A stretch of DNA of 64,000 bases from Burkholderiales bacterium (GCA_022841915.1 JALHQN010000017.1:54438-118437); one strand, 5' to 3'; numbered from the stretch's first letter, positions 47,549 to 57,182 are shown. The notes: generated by a model from the letters alone, not told the origin. Made by a program: numbers and translations.

Positions 47549-48352
47549 ATGAATTTCGCGCTGATCTTGTTTCTCCTGCTTGTGGCCACGGGATTGGTCA
47601 CCGCGCTTGATCGGTTCGTGCTGCGAAAGCGCCGCCCGGCGGATGCAAGGGTGCCATGGTGGATCGAGTATCCGGTCAGCTTCTTTCCGGTGATCCTGAT
47701 CGTCTTCATGCTGCGCTCCTTCCTGGTCGAGCCGTTCAAGATCCCATCGGGGTCGATGCTGCCTACGCTGTTGATCGGAGACTTCATCCTCGTCAACAAG
47801 TACACCTACGGCATCCGGCTGCCGGTCATCAATGTCAAGGTCATGGATCTCGCGGACCCTAAGCGCGGGGAGGTCATGGTCTTTCGGTATCCGGACGATC
47901 CGTCGCTCGACTACATCAAGCGCGTGGTCGGCGTGCCAGGGGATGTATTGACCTACAAAGACAAGCAACTGTACGTCAACGGCACTCAGGTGCCGGTAAC
48001 GCCCGACGGCAGCTACACCTATGTCGAGTCAGGACTGAACTTCATCTCGACCCAGCGGTTGAGAGAGAAACTCAACGAACATGCCCATTCGATCCTTATC
48101 CAGCAAGATGCGCCGCCGGTGCAGTTGTCGGGAGTGCGTCAATTCCCCTTCCGCGAGAATTGCGACTACAATCAATCGGGGTTTACTTGCAAAGTTCCGG
48201 CCGGCCACTACTTCATGATGGGTGACAACCGGGACAGCAGTAGTGACAGCCGCTATTGGGGATTCGTGCCAGACAAGAACATCGTCGGTAAAGCTTTCAT
48301 GGTCTGGTGGAATTTCGACGAATTCAAGCGCATCGGCAAGTTCATCGAATGA
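47549..48352 (+). CDS. lepB: Signal peptidase I (LepB)
   Basis: Membrane serine protease that removes signal peptides from exported proteins. 267 aa: two N-terminal membrane helices (residues 1-20 and 43-58) and a periplasmic catalytic domain with Ser69 (KIPSGSMLPTLLIGDF) and general-base Lys124 (LDYIKRVVGVPGD); C-terminal motif GDNRDSSSDSRYWGFV. The Ser/Lys dyad is intact. Confidence 0.97.
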   Translation: MNFALILFLLLVATGLVTALDRFVLRKRRPADARVPWWIEYPVSFFPVILIVFMLRSFLVEPFKIPSGSMLPTLLIGDFILVNKYTYGIRLPVINVKVMDLADPKRGEVMVFRYPDDPSLDYIKRVVGVPGDVLTYKDKQLYVNGTQVPVTPDGSYTYVESGLNFISTQRLREKLNEHAHSILIQQDAPPVQLSGVRQFPFRENCDYNQSGFTCKVPAGHYFMMGDNRDSSSDSRYWGFVPDKNIVGKAFMVWWNFDEFKRIGKFIE

Positions 48353-48363
48353 CGGGGGGTACG

Positions 48364-48714
48364 GTGAAAAAGCAGAAAGGCATTGGATTGTCGGGGTTAT
48401 TGCTCATCTGTGCGCTGGTGATCGCTGTGGCGTTGATCGGATTCAAGATGTTCCCGGCGTATGCCGAGTATTTCAAGGTCAAGAACGCCGTGACCGAGAT
48501 CGTCAAGCATCCCGAATACAAGAACTCTGCACGCGAGATGTCGCTGGCTTTCGATCGTCGGGCCACTATCGACAGCATCACGGCGGTCTCGGGCAAAGAT
48601 CTGGAAATTGCGAAGGACGCGAACGGTCTTTCAGTAAGCGTCGCCTGGTCCGTGAAGGTGCCGCTTTTCTCCAACGTCAGCGCGTGCATGGACTTCGAAG
48701 TGCACTCCAATTAG
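48364..48714 (+). CDS. DUF4845 family membrane protein
   Basis: About 116-aa protein with one N-terminal membrane helix ([20 protein letters not shown]) and a periplasmic domain ([20 protein letters not shown]). DUF4845 proteins regularly sit between lepB and rnc; function unknown. GTG 48364 has a GGGGGG run upstream; ATG 48349, overlapping the lepB stop (ATGA), is an alternative that adds five residues. Confidence 0.85.
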   Translation: MKKQKGIGLSGLLLICALVIAVALIGFKMFPAYAEYFKVKNAVTEIVKHPEYKNSAREMSLAFDRRATIDSITAVSGKDLEIAKDANGLSVSVAWSVKVPLFSNVSACMDFEVHSN

Positions 48715-48730
48715 GGTCAACTGCGGCAGC

Positions 48731-49402
48731 ATGGCATGGGATGACCTGACGAGCGCTCTTGGACATTGTTTCAACGACAAAGCGCTTCTGCGCTTGGCGC
48801 TGACGCATCGCTCCCACGGTGCGCAACATAACGAACGGCTCGAATTCCTCGGCGATAGCGTATTGAACTGTGCCATCGCAGACGAACTCTATCGACGATT
48901 TCCGCATTTGAACGAAGGCGACTTGTCGCGCGCACGCGCGCTGTTGGTTCGCCAGCAAACTTTGTTCGACAGAGCCGAGGCACTCGGTCTGGGAGACAAG
49001 CTGCTGCTCGGCGCCGGTGAGTTACGCAGCGGTGGCAAGCACCGGCCATCGATTCTTGCCGACGCCCTTGAAGCGATCATCGGCGCGGTGTATGTCGATG
49101 CGGGCTTCGATTCTGCCCGGGCAGTGGTGTGTCACATCTTCGATCCTGTATTGGCGTCAGCCGACCAGACAGTTCTCGGCAAGGATTCGAAAACCTTGCT
49201 CCAGGAGTTGCTGCAGGCGAAACACATGCCCCTACCGCAATATTCGATCGTAGCCATCCATGGAGAAGCACATTGCCAGCGCTTCACCGTGGAGTGCACA
49301 ATTGCCGGCTTGTCCATTCGCGCTCAAGGCGAGGGCTTGAGCCGGCGCGCTGCAGAGCAAAACGCGGCCGCGCTCGCCTATCGGCAGGCAGCCAGCACTT
49401 GA
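48731..49402 (+). CDS. rnc: Ribonuclease III
   Basis: Double-stranded-RNA endonuclease that processes rRNA precursors and some mRNAs. 223 aa: RNase III domain with the signature [13 protein letters not shown] (about residues 37-49) and the second acidic motif [13 protein letters not shown], then a dsRNA-binding domain from about 150 ([20 protein letters not shown]) with [12 protein letters not shown]. Downstream era follows after 29 bp. Confidence 0.97.
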   Translation: MAWDDLTSALGHCFNDKALLRLALTHRSHGAQHNERLEFLGDSVLNCAIADELYRRFPHLNEGDLSRARALLVRQQTLFDRAEALGLGDKLLLGAGELRSGGKHRPSILADALEAIIGAVYVDAGFDSARAVVCHIFDPVLASADQTVLGKDSKTLLQELLQAKHMPLPQYSIVAIHGEAHCQRFTVECTIAGLSIRAQGEGLSRRAAEQNAAALAYRQAAST

Positions 49403-49431
49403 ATGGACGTCACGATGCTCAGGATCATTTG

Positions 49432-50325
49432 ATGGTGGAAAAGTCTGCGTTCCGTTCCGGTCACGTGGCGATCGTCGGCCGGCCGAACGTCGGCAAGTCG
49501 ACGTTGCTCAACAAGCTGATCGGGCAGCGACTGAGCATCACCTCGCGCAAGCCGCAAACGACCCGTCATCGAATCTGCGGCATTCTCACGACGTCGAGTA
49601 CACAGTGTGCTTTCGTGGATACCCCGGGATTTCAATCGGGAGGCACGAACGCGCTCGGCAGCGCGATGAACCGAACGGTCACTCGCACGCTGGGCGAGGT
49701 CGACGCTGTCGTTTTTGTCGTCGTGGCGGGGCGCTACACTGCCGATGACGAGCGGGTAGCCAGCCTGCTTGCCAAGGGTGTTCCGCTCATCGTCGCCGTG
49801 AACAAGGTGGACCAACTGCGCGATCGCGCAGCATTGCTTCCTTTTCTGGCGGATCTCCAGCAGCGGCTGCTTCCCCGCGCCATCGTCCCTGTATCGGCGC
49901 GCCAAGGCTATCAGGTGAGCCGCCTGCTGCGCGAAATCGAAGCCGTGCTGCCGGAACGAGAACTGCTGTATCCGGCCGAGCAGCTTACCGATCGCGACGA
50001 GCGCTTCTTCGCCGCCGAATTCATCCGCGAGAAACTGTTTCGTCTGCTGGGCGACGAACTGCCCTATGCCACGGCCGTGGTCATCGATCAGTTCGAGCAG
50101 ACACCGAAGCTGCGTCGGATACATGCAACCATCTTTGTGGATAAGCAGTCCCACAAAGGCATCGTTGTAGGCGAGAACGGTGAGCGCCTCAAGACGATTG
50201 CCACGGGTGCTCGCAAAGAGATGGAGGCCTTGTACGGCAGCAAGGTGTTTCTGCAGGTATGGGTCAAGGTCAGGCGCGGCTGGGCCGACGACAGGGCCCA
50301 GTTGCGCCATTTCGGCTATGAGTGA
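49432..50325 (+). CDS. era: GTPase Era
   Basis: Essential GTPase for 30S subunit maturation. 297 aa from ATG 49432 (MVEKSAFRSGHVAIVGRPNV). G1 GRPNVGKST, G2 TSRKPQTTRHRI, G3 DTPGFQ, G4 NKVDQL, and a C-terminal KH domain with the GENGERLKTIATGARKEME loop that binds the 3' end of 16S rRNA. Longer upstream frames belong to rnc sequence in another frame. Confidence 0.97.
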   Translation: MVEKSAFRSGHVAIVGRPNVGKSTLLNKLIGQRLSITSRKPQTTRHRICGILTTSSTQCAFVDTPGFQSGGTNALGSAMNRTVTRTLGEVDAVVFVVVAGRYTADDERVASLLAKGVPLIVAVNKVDQLRDRAALLPFLADLQQRLLPRAIVPVSARQGYQVSRLLREIEAVLPERELLYPAEQLTDRDERFFAAEFIREKLFRLLGDELPYATAVVIDQFEQTPKLRRIHATIFVDKQSHKGIVVGENGERLKTIATGARKEMEALYGSKVFLQVWVKVRRGWADDRAQLRHFGYE

Positions 50326-50422
50326 AATGTTTTCCTCGTGGGGCTGCGGGTGTCTCGATTTCCGGTCGTGCCTCTGATGCTCGGATGAACCATTCGGCGG
50401 TGTTGCTGGCGACTTTGCGAGT

Positions 50423-51154
50423 ATGAGTACGGGAAGAGTCAAGCTCGAGGACGACCGTGCATACGTCCTGCATACCTATCCCTTTCAAGAGTCCAGTGTG
50501 GTGGTGGAGGCCTTCAGTCGAAGGTATGGGCGCTTGGGTCTGCTCGCCAAAGGCGCGAAGCGGCCAAAGTCGCCTTTGCGGGCGGCGTTGCTTGCATTCC
50601 AGCCGCTGGCGATGGCTTGGTCGGGTCGCGGGGAGCTGCCGATACTCACGCGAGCGGATTGGGTAGGCAGGCAGCATCCGCTTACCGGGCTGGCGATGAT
50701 GTGTGGCTATTACCTCAACGAACTCCTACTCAAGCTCGTGCAGCGTGACGACCCTCACGAGGGCTTGTTCGATGCCTATGACGAGGCGTTGCGAGGCTTG
50801 TCTGCCGTCGAGCCGACGCAAGCGGTGCTGCGACGGTTCGAAGTCGCGCTGCTGCGCGAGATCGGCTACGCGCTGCAGCTCGAATGCGATGCCGAGCAAG
50901 GGGCGCCCTTGGTGGCCGAAGAGCGCTATGCCTACGTCCCCGACCGTGGTCCGCTGCGCATCCAGGTCTGCGGCTCGGTGTCCGGCGCGGTAGAATTGCA
51001 GGGAAAAACGCTGCTCGACATGGCCCGTGGCGACTTTACCGATCCACTCACCGCAACCGAGAGCAAACTCCTGATGCGCTGGGTCATCGGGCATCACCTG
51101 GATCAACGTACGCTCAATACACGGCAGTTGTTGCTGGAGTTGCAGCAGCTTTAA
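50423..51154 (+). CDS. recO: DNA repair protein RecO
   Basis: Mediator that helps RecA load on SSB-coated gaps in the RecFOR pathway. 243 aa: N-terminal OB fold (AYVLHTYPFQESSVVVEAFS, LLAKGAKRPKSPL) and a helical C-terminal domain (AMMCGYYLNELLLKLVQRDD, FEVALLREIGYALQ). The four zinc-site cysteines of some RecO proteins are not present (only Cys at the YALQLECDAEQ region), as in other betaproteobacteria. Placed between era and pdxJ, its usual location. Confidence 0.94.
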   Translation: MSTGRVKLEDDRAYVLHTYPFQESSVVVEAFSRRYGRLGLLAKGAKRPKSPLRAALLAFQPLAMAWSGRGELPILTRADWVGRQHPLTGLAMMCGYYLNELLLKLVQRDDPHEGLFDAYDEALRGLSAVEPTQAVLRRFEVALLREIGYALQLECDAEQGAPLVAEERYAYVPDRGPLRIQVCGSVSGAVELQGKTLLDMARGDFTDPLTATESKLLMRWVIGHHLDQRTLNTRQLLLELQQL

Positions 51155-51174
51155 GCGCAGAGGGAGCTCGTGCA

Positions 51175-51933
51175 ATGACCAAGCTTAGTGTCAATTTGAA
51201 CAAAGTCGCGCTCTTGCGCAACGCCCGTACCTTGGGCATCCCGAGCGTGACCCGGTCAGCGAGTATCGCGCTCGCTGCTGGCGCACACGGAATCACAGTC
51301 CATCCCAGACCGGATGGGCGACACATTCGAACAGCCGATGTTTACGAGCTTGCCGAATTGTTGACGACTCACCCCGGCATAGAGTTCAACATCGAGGGCA
51401 ATCCGTTTCATGACGTCATGGAACTCGTTCGGCAGGTGAAGCCGCATCAATGTACGCTGGTTCCCGACGATCCCGGCGCCTACACCTCGGATCACGGCTG
51501 GAACCTCGCCGCCGATGCGCAACGGCTACGCCCCTGCATCGAGGAATTGCGTGGCTTGGGTATTCGCGTCAGCCTGTTCATGGACCCGGACCCCGCATCA
51601 ATGGCGCAAGCGCGCGAGATCGGCGCAGACCGCATCGAACTCTACACCGAGCCTTATGCACGATCCTACGGCACCTCCGACGGGGAGCGGGAACTCGACC
51701 GCTATGCTGAGGCCGCCCGTACCGCCCAAGCGCTCGGGCTCGGTGTAAACGCCGGTCACGACTTGAATTTGAGCAACTTGCCCAGCTTCGTGGCGGAGGT
51801 GCCGAACGTCCTGGAGGTCTCCATCGGACATGCGTTGACTGCGGATGCGCTCGAGATCGGTCTGGATGCCGCCGTGCGGGCCTATTTGCGGGCGTTGCAG
51901 CCGATGAGCCCTACTCTAGGAGGCGAGGCGTGA
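51175..51933 (+). CDS. pdxJ: Pyridoxine 5'-phosphate synthase PdxJ
   Basis: Condenses 1-deoxyxylulose 5-phosphate and 3-amino-2-oxopropyl phosphate to pyridoxine 5'-phosphate. 252-aa TIM barrel from ATG 51175 with AGAGGGAG upstream. Landmarks: LSVNLNKVALLRNARTLGIP, GAHGITVHPRPDGRHIR, FNIEGNPFHDVM, CTLVPDDPGAYTSDHGWN and the phosphate site NAGHDLNLSNLP. Its stop overlaps the acpS start. Confidence 0.97.
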   Translation: MTKLSVNLNKVALLRNARTLGIPSVTRSASIALAAGAHGITVHPRPDGRHIRTADVYELAELLTTHPGIEFNIEGNPFHDVMELVRQVKPHQCTLVPDDPGAYTSDHGWNLAADAQRLRPCIEELRGLGIRVSLFMDPDPASMAQAREIGADRIELYTEPYARSYGTSDGERELDRYAEAARTAQALGLGVNAGHDLNLSNLPSFVAEVPNVLEVSIGHALTADALEIGLDAAVRAYLRALQPMSPTLGGEA

Positions 51934-52310
51934 TCTACGGCATCGGTGTCGACGTCCTGGAGCCAGGGCGAGTGGCGCGCCTGCTCGAAACGTATGGGGA
52001 ACGCTTCGCTCGCCGCGTGTTGACACCGGATGAATGGCCATTCTACGAACGTAGCCGTCGTCCCGCGATGTTCCTCGCGAACCGCTTCGCCGCCAAAGAA
52101 GCTTTCTCCAAGGCGATGGGCACCGGCTTTCGCTTTCCCGTCACACTCGGACAAATCAACGTGCTGCAGGACAGGCGAGGCAAACCGGAGTTGTTTTATC
52201 GCCCGGATCTGCAACGTCTGGTCGACAGCGAGCGCATCGTCGGCGGTCATGTCACCATCAGCGACGAGCAAAGCGTCGTCTGCGCGGTCGTCGTCTTGGA
52301 GCGTGCATAA
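51930..52310 (+). CDS. acpS: Holo-[acyl-carrier-protein] synthase AcpS
   Basis: Transfers 4'-phosphopantetheine from CoA to acyl carrier protein. 126 aa; Mg-binding residues in GIGVDVLEPGRVARLL and FAAKEAFSKAMGTGF, the family signature. GTG start overlaps the pdxJ stop (GTGA) and the stop overlaps nagZ's ATG, so pdxJ-acpS-nagZ are tightly coupled. Confidence 0.96.
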   Translation: MIYGIGVDVLEPGRVARLLETYGERFARRVLTPDEWPFYERSRRPAMFLANRFAAKEAFSKAMGTGFRFPVTLGQINVLQDRRGKPELFYRPDLQRLVDSERIVGGHVTISDEQSVVCAVVVLERA

Positions 52311-53341
52311 TGACAAAGCAATTACCATTAGGGCCTGTGATTGCGGCTGTCGACGGACTTCAATTGGAGGCGATCGATCGCGAGCGGCTCGTGCATCCGC
52401 TGGTCGGGGGCGTAACCTTGTTTGCGCGCAATTTCAGCGACGCCGAGCAGGTTACGAAGCTTTGCAACGAGATCCACGGCCTGCGCGAGCCGAGGCTGCT
52501 GATCTGTGTGGATCAGGAAGGGGGCCGGGTTCAGCGATTCCGCGACGGCTTCACCCGCTTGCCGCCAATGCGCCGCATCGGTGAACTTTGGGACAAAGAT
52601 CCTGCTGCAGCCATCGCCGCAGCGCGAGCCGCGGGGCACATCATTGCAGCGGAACTCGGGCAATGCGATGTGGATGTGTCGTTCGCGCCTGTCCTGGATC
52701 TCGATCACGGGGCGAGCACGATCATCGGCGATCGTGCCTTTCATTCGGATCCGGAGGTTGTGGTGGCGCTCGCAGGCGCCTTGCTGGATGGCTTCCATGC
52801 CGGCGGAATGGTTGGCGTGGGTAAGCACTTTCCCGGCCACGGTTTTATCGCGGCCGATTCACATCTCGAACTCCCGATCGATGAGCGCAGCGGCGAGGAG
52901 ATTGCCGCTTTCGACTTGTTCCCATTCCGCGCACTGGCGCCGAAACTTGCAGGAATCATGCCGGCACACGTCCTGTATCCCGCGGTCGACGACCGTCCGG
53001 CAGGCTTCTCGCGGCACTGGCTGCAGGAAGTGCTGCGGCGGCAATGCGGATATACCGGTGCGATCTTTAGCGACGACCTCGGCATGCAGGGCGCCGCAGG
53101 AGAGGGCTCATTGGCCGCTCGTGCAACGGCCGCATTCGAGGCGGGTTGCGATCTGGTGCTGGCTTGCACTACGCAGGATGTCGACAATTTGCTCGATGAA
53201 CTACGGATAGACGTGCCTGTTGCCAGTCGTACCAGGCTTGCCGCCATGTTCGGAATGGCAGCACGTCGACCACGACCGGGCCAGCCCAAAGGCGCAGAGG
53301 TGCTCGCAGCCCAATCGCTGCTAAGGATGCTCGAGACATAG
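52310..53341 (+). CDS. nagZ: Beta-N-acetylhexosaminidase NagZ
   Basis: Cytoplasmic glycoside hydrolase family 3 enzyme that removes N-acetylglucosamine from anhydromuropeptides in cell-wall recycling; in some bacteria this influences AmpC induction. 343 aa. Landmarks: CVDQEGGRVQRFRDGFTRLP, APVLDLDHGASTIIGDRAF, the loop with catalytic His in GKHFPGHGFIAADSH, and the nucleophile Asp in FSDDLGMQGAAGEG. Confidence 0.96.
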   Translation: MTKQLPLGPVIAAVDGLQLEAIDRERLVHPLVGGVTLFARNFSDAEQVTKLCNEIHGLREPRLLICVDQEGGRVQRFRDGFTRLPPMRRIGELWDKDPAAAIAAARAAGHIIAAELGQCDVDVSFAPVLDLDHGASTIIGDRAFHSDPEVVVALAGALLDGFHAGGMVGVGKHFPGHGFIAADSHLELPIDERSGEEIAAFDLFPFRALAPKLAGIMPAHVLYPAVDDRPAGFSRHWLQEVLRRQCGYTGAIFSDDLGMQGAAGEGSLAARATAAFEAGCDLVLACTTQDVDNLLDELRIDVPVASRTRLAAMFGMAARRPRPGQPKGAEVLAAQSLLRMLET

Positions 53342-53416
53342 GTCAGTCCAGGTGTGATTATTGCTGGAGTTGTCGAGCAGTGATCTGAGTGGCTGATTCG
53401 GGTGAGGAAATAAGTC

Positions 53417-53779
53417 ATGGAATTCGATTTCGAGGCGTGGGCCAAGCTAGCGAAGGAAGATCCGGAGGCATTCGAGCGCCAACGCGAAGCCGCATTGCGA
53501 TCTTCGATCGAATCGGCGCCGCCGGAACATCGTCAGCGCTTGGAGGGGCTACAGTTTCAGCTCAATATGGAGCGTCAGCGCGCCGGTACCGCGTTAGGAT
53601 CTTGTTTGCGGCTCAATTCATTGATGTGGGCCGGCTTCTTTCGGTTACGCAAGGAACTCAATGGCCTGGCGGAGGGCGCTCAAGCGCCAAAAGCCGATGG
53701 ACCGAGGGCGAGCGCCGAGGTCATCTCCATACAAAACTACAGGAAGGCCCGGGCCGTAGACCTCAGTGCCGAGCCGTAG
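53417..53779 (+). CDS. DUF3135 family protein
   Basis: 120-aa soluble protein of the DUF3135 family (FDFEAWAKLAKEDPEAFERQ near the N terminus, then RLEGLQFQLNMERQRA and LRLNSLMWAGFFRLRKEL). Function unknown. Its C terminus (ISIQNYRKARA) is low in conservation. It follows nagZ after 75 bp. Confidence 0.8.
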   Translation: MEFDFEAWAKLAKEDPEAFERQREAALRSSIESAPPEHRQRLEGLQFQLNMERQRAGTALGSCLRLNSLMWAGFFRLRKELNGLAEGAQAPKADGPRASAEVISIQNYRKARAVDLSAEP

Positions 53780-53995
53780 TGCGCAGCGTGTCAGGTGTGC
53801 GCGCCCAGCTCTGTCTTTAGAACACTGCACCGTTGTGTTCGTTGGCGTTGGGCGTTTGGCTCTCGAGCAAACCGCACCGAGCCAGCGTCGACTGTGCAGC
53901 CCTCCGCAGCTGTCGCGACGTCGAGTACTTTCACTGTGATCGAGTGCATCGCGCGCTGAGGTGAACGACTCGCGATCTCTAGATGAAGGACCGGC

Positions 53996-54646
53996 GTGAC
54001 CAAGCTAATCGATAAGCCATTCGATCCTGACTGCCGGGCCTGTCCTCGGCTCGCGAGTTTTCTTGACAAGGTCAGGGCCGACCACCCCGAATACCATTCG
54101 GCGCCCGTCGCCCCTTTCGGAGACAAGCGGGCAAGACTGCTGATCGTCGGCCTTGCTCCGGGCATGCACGGCGCCAACCGGACCGGGCGTCCTTTCACCG
54201 GCGACTACGCCGGCATCCTTCTTTATCGCACGCTGCACCGGTACGGCTTCGCTACGGCGGAGACCTCGGTTGCGGCAGACGACGACTTGAGACTTCTGGA
54301 TTGCCGAATAACGAACGCCGTCAAATGCCTCCCCCCAGACAACAAGCCCGAGACTGCAGAAATGCGCACCTGCAACGGATACCTTAGGGCCGAGTTGCAG
54401 GCGTTGAAGTCAGGCAGTGCGATTCTTGCACTCGGGACCATTGCACATCGGGCCGTGCTCCTTGCGCTGGGGCTCAAGCCGGTTGCACATCCTTTTTCGC
54501 ACGGGGCGACACATGCGCCTGCAACGGGGCTGACACTGTTCGATAGCTATCACTGCAGTCGATACAATACTCAGACAAATCGCCTGACACCGTCGATGTT
54601 CGAGGCCGTGTTCGAGAGTATTGCTCGGCACTTGAGCACGCGCTAA
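53996..54646 (+). CDS. Uracil-DNA glycosylase family protein (family 5, UdgB-like)
   Basis: Base-excision repair enzyme that removes deaminated bases. 216 aa from GTG 53996. Motif 1 is LLIVGLAPGMHGANRTGRPF, then TGDYAG, typical of family 4/5 Fe-S glycosylases; a 4Fe-4S cluster is suggested by Cys13, Cys16 (PDCRACPRL) and later NAVKCLPPDNKP and RTCNGYL. Motif 2 lies in the C-terminal SYHCSRYNTQTNRL. It precedes uvrC by 20 bp, so both repair genes may be cotranscribed. Confidence 0.88.
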   Translation: MTKLIDKPFDPDCRACPRLASFLDKVRADHPEYHSAPVAPFGDKRARLLIVGLAPGMHGANRTGRPFTGDYAGILLYRTLHRYGFATAETSVAADDDLRLLDCRITNAVKCLPPDNKPETAEMRTCNGYLRAELQALKSGSAILALGTIAHRAVLLALGLKPVAHPFSHGATHAPATGLTLFDSYHCSRYNTQTNRLTPSMFEAVFESIARHLSTR

Positions 54647-54666
54647 AGCCCCACGAGGTTCGAGTC

Positions 54667-56469
54667 GTGTTCGATCCCAGCGAACTGCTTGCCATGCTGC
54701 CGCATCGCCCAGGTGTCTACCGCATGTACGATGCGGCGGGTGAAGTGCTTTATGTGGGCAAGGCCATAGATCTGCGCAAGCGCGTGTCGTCATACTTCCG
54801 CAGTGGGGCGGCTCATTCGCCCCGCACCCGCGTGATGGTCGCACAGGTGGCGAAGATCGAAACCACGGTCACTCGGTCCGAAGCCGAAGCGCTCCTGCTC
54901 GAAAACAACCTGATCAAGGCGCTCACCCCCCGATACAACATCCTGTACCGCGACGACAAATCCTATCCCTACATGGTTCTTACCGGTCACGCGTTTCCGC
55001 GATTGGCGTTTCACCGTGGGGCGTTGGAGCGCCAGCATCGGTATTTCGGCCCCTTTCCCAATGCCGGCGCGGTGCGAGATAGCATTCAACTGTTGCAGCG
55101 GGTGTTCAAGATACGCACGTGCCAGGATTCGGTGTTCAGCAACCGCTCACGGCCCTGCTTGTTGCATCAGATCCATCGCTGCACGGCCCCTTGCGTGGGG
55201 CTGATCGATGAGCGCAGCTACGCGCGCGATGTTGCAGACGCTGCGTTATTTCTCGAGGGCAAAGAGGACGAGGTGCTGCAGGCGCTGGGCAAGCGAATGG
55301 AAGCTGCTGCCGAGAAGCGCGAGTACGAACAGGCGGCCCTATTGCGCGATCAGGTCCAGGCATTGCGTCGCGTGCGGGAAAAGCAGTTCATCGACAGCGG
55401 GGAGGGCGTCGACACAGACGTGATTGCATGTGTGACGGCATCCGGCATGCTGGTCCTGAACCTCGTCATGATTCGGGGCGGCCGTCATCTCGGCGACAAG
55501 AGTTTCTTCCCGCAAAACGCCGATCCAGAGGATCGCGTGAACGCTCTGGAAGCCTTTCTGACTCAACACTACATCGACCGGCCGGTGCCGGGCCGTATCA
55601 TCGTGAACGAAGCGCTCGACACTACTTCGATTACCGAGGTGCTCTCGATTCAAGCCCATCGTCGGGTAGAGATCACCCACAATGTTCGTAGCGAACGACG
55701 CATTTGGGTGGAAATGGCCGAACAGAACGCTCGGCTCGCCGCGGAGCAAAGGCTCGGCCAGCACGCGACCCAAGAAGGCAGGCTGAAGGCGCTTCAGGCT
55801 GCCTTGGAGTTGCCGGAGACGGTCTCCCGCATCGAGTGCTTCGACATCAGCCATACGGCAGGGGAGGCGACTGTGGCGTCTTGTGTCGTCTACGAAGCTG
55901 GAGCGATGCGCAATAGCGAGTATCGCCGCTTCAATATCACCACTGCGGCGGCAGGAGATGACTATGCCGCGATGCGTGAAGTGTTGCAGCGACGCTACCG
56001 CCGCCTAGTCGACGGTGAGGGAAAACTGCCCGATGTGGCCCTGATCGACGGCGGAAAGGGTCAGCTTGGCGTAGCCTGTGAGGTATTCTCCGAACTCGGG
56101 CTCAACGAGGTGCAACTGGTGGGTGTCGCAAAAGGCGAAGAGCGCAAACCTGGGCTCGAACAACTTTGGCTTCCCGGACGCGAGCATCCGGTGGAACTCG
56201 CGCCCAATCATCCCGGATTGCATCTGATTCAGCAGGTCCGCGACGAAGCCCACCGCTTTGCGATTCAAGGCCACCGTGCCCGCCGAGGCAAAGCCCGCAC
56301 GGGTTCCGTGCTCGATGCCGTCGAAGGAGTGGGTGCGAAGCGGCGACAGCGTCTGTTGAACCAGTTCGGCGGTCTCAAGGGCCTGCTTGCCGCAAGCGTC
56401 GACGACTTGGCTGAGGTAAACGGGGTGAGCCGCGCGCTCGCAGAGCGCATCTATCAACATCTGCACTGA
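54667..56469 (+). CDS. uvrC: Excinuclease ABC subunit UvrC
   Basis: Makes the dual incisions in nucleotide excision repair after UvrAB recognise damage. 600 aa: GIY-YIG nuclease domain (PGVYRMYDAAGEVLYVGKAI), Cys cluster (CLLHQIHRCTAPCVG), UVR motif near residue 205, RNase H-like endonuclease domain (CFDISHTAGEATVASCVVYE, LIDGGKGQLGVACEVFSELG) and C-terminal helix-hairpin-helix repeats. GTG start. Its TGA overlaps the pgsA ATG. Confidence 0.97.
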   Translation: MFDPSELLAMLPHRPGVYRMYDAAGEVLYVGKAIDLRKRVSSYFRSGAAHSPRTRVMVAQVAKIETTVTRSEAEALLLENNLIKALTPRYNILYRDDKSYPYMVLTGHAFPRLAFHRGALERQHRYFGPFPNAGAVRDSIQLLQRVFKIRTCQDSVFSNRSRPCLLHQIHRCTAPCVGLIDERSYARDVADAALFLEGKEDEVLQALGKRMEAAAEKREYEQAALLRDQVQALRRVREKQFIDSGEGVDTDVIACVTASGMLVLNLVMIRGGRHLGDKSFFPQNADPEDRVNALEAFLTQHYIDRPVPGRIIVNEALDTTSITEVLSIQAHRRVEITHNVRSERRIWVEMAEQNARLAAEQRLGQHATQEGRLKALQAALELPETVSRIECFDISHTAGEATVASCVVYEAGAMRNSEYRRFNITTAAAGDDYAAMREVLQRRYRRLVDGEGKLPDVALIDGGKGQLGVACEVFSELGLNEVQLVGVAKGEERKPGLEQLWLPGREHPVELAPNHPGLHLIQQVRDEAHRFAIQGHRARRGKARTGSVLDAVEGVGAKRRQRLLNQFGGLKGLLAASVDDLAEVNGVSRALAERIYQHLH

Positions 56470-57038
56470 TGCCTCTAAACATCCCCAATATCTTGACGTG
56501 GCTGCGGATCATCATGATTCCGCTGTTCGTCGGTATTTTTTATCTTCCCGAGGCATGGATGTCGCGGCCGCTGCAGAACATTACCGCGACGACGATTTTC
56601 ACGCTGGCTGCGGTCACGGACTGGCTCGACGGCTATCTCGCTCGAAGCCTGAACCAGACTTCGGCGTTCGGTGCGTTTCTGGATCCCGTCGCCGACAAGC
56701 TGATGGTCGCCGCAGCTTTGGTGGTTCTGGTCGACCTCGACCGAACGAACGCCATCTACGCTTTCATCATCATCGGCCGAGAAATCACGATCTCTGCCCT
56801 GAGGGAGTGGATGGCCAAGATCGGCAAAAGCCGTAGCGTCGCCGTCTCCTTTCTCGGGAAGGTGAAGACGGTTGCGCAGATGGTGGCGATTCCGATGCTT
56901 CTCTACCACGATGCGATCGGACCACTCGACATGGAGTTCATCGGCAGCATCCTGATGCTCATCGCTGCGATACTGACGGTGCTATCCATGACCTATTATC
57001 TGAAGCTCGCGCTGCCTCACCTCATCGATGAGTCATAA
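56469..57038 (+). CDS. pgsA: CDP-diacylglycerol-glycerol-3-phosphate 3-phosphatidyltransferase PgsA
   Basis: Inner-membrane enzyme that makes phosphatidylglycerol phosphate, the first committed step to phosphatidylglycerol and cardiolipin. 189 aa with about six membrane helices and the CDP-alcohol phosphotransferase motif DGYLARSLNQTSAFGAFLDP followed by VADK, with all Asp residues present. ATG overlaps the uvrC stop (TGATG). tRNA-Gly follows 57 bp later. Confidence 0.96.
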   Translation: MPLNIPNILTWLRIIMIPLFVGIFYLPEAWMSRPLQNITATTIFTLAAVTDWLDGYLARSLNQTSAFGAFLDPVADKLMVAAALVVLVDLDRTNAIYAFIIIGREITISALREWMAKIGKSRSVAVSFLGKVKTVAQMVAIPMLLYHDAIGPLDMEFIGSILMLIAAILTVLSMTYYLKLALPHLIDES

Positions 57039-57053
57039 ACGCACACGGGTGTC

Positions 57054-57082
57054 TTGACCGGTGCGAAGGCTCTTCTTATAAT
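57054..57082 (+). promoter_or_regulatory. Promoter of tRNA-Gly
   Basis: TTGACC (57054-57059), 17-nt spacer, TATAAT (57077-57082), 13 bp before the 5' end of tRNA-Gly. Confidence 0.85.
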
Positions 57083-57095
57083 TCATGGGTTGCGT

Positions 57096-57171
57096 GCGGG
57101 AATAGCTCAGTTGGTAGAGCGCAACCTTGCCAAGGTTGAGGTCGCGAGTTCGAGCCTCGTTTCCCGCTCCA
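57096..57171 (+). tRNA. tRNA-Gly (anticodon GCC)
   Basis: Cloverleaf with acceptor GCGGGAA/TTCCCGC, D arm TAGCTCAGTTGGTAGAGC, anticodon loop CTTGCCAAG, T arm CGCGAGTTCGAGCCTCG, discriminator T and encoded CCA. 76 nt. Confidence 0.97.
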
Positions 57172-57182
57172 TCCAAACACTC

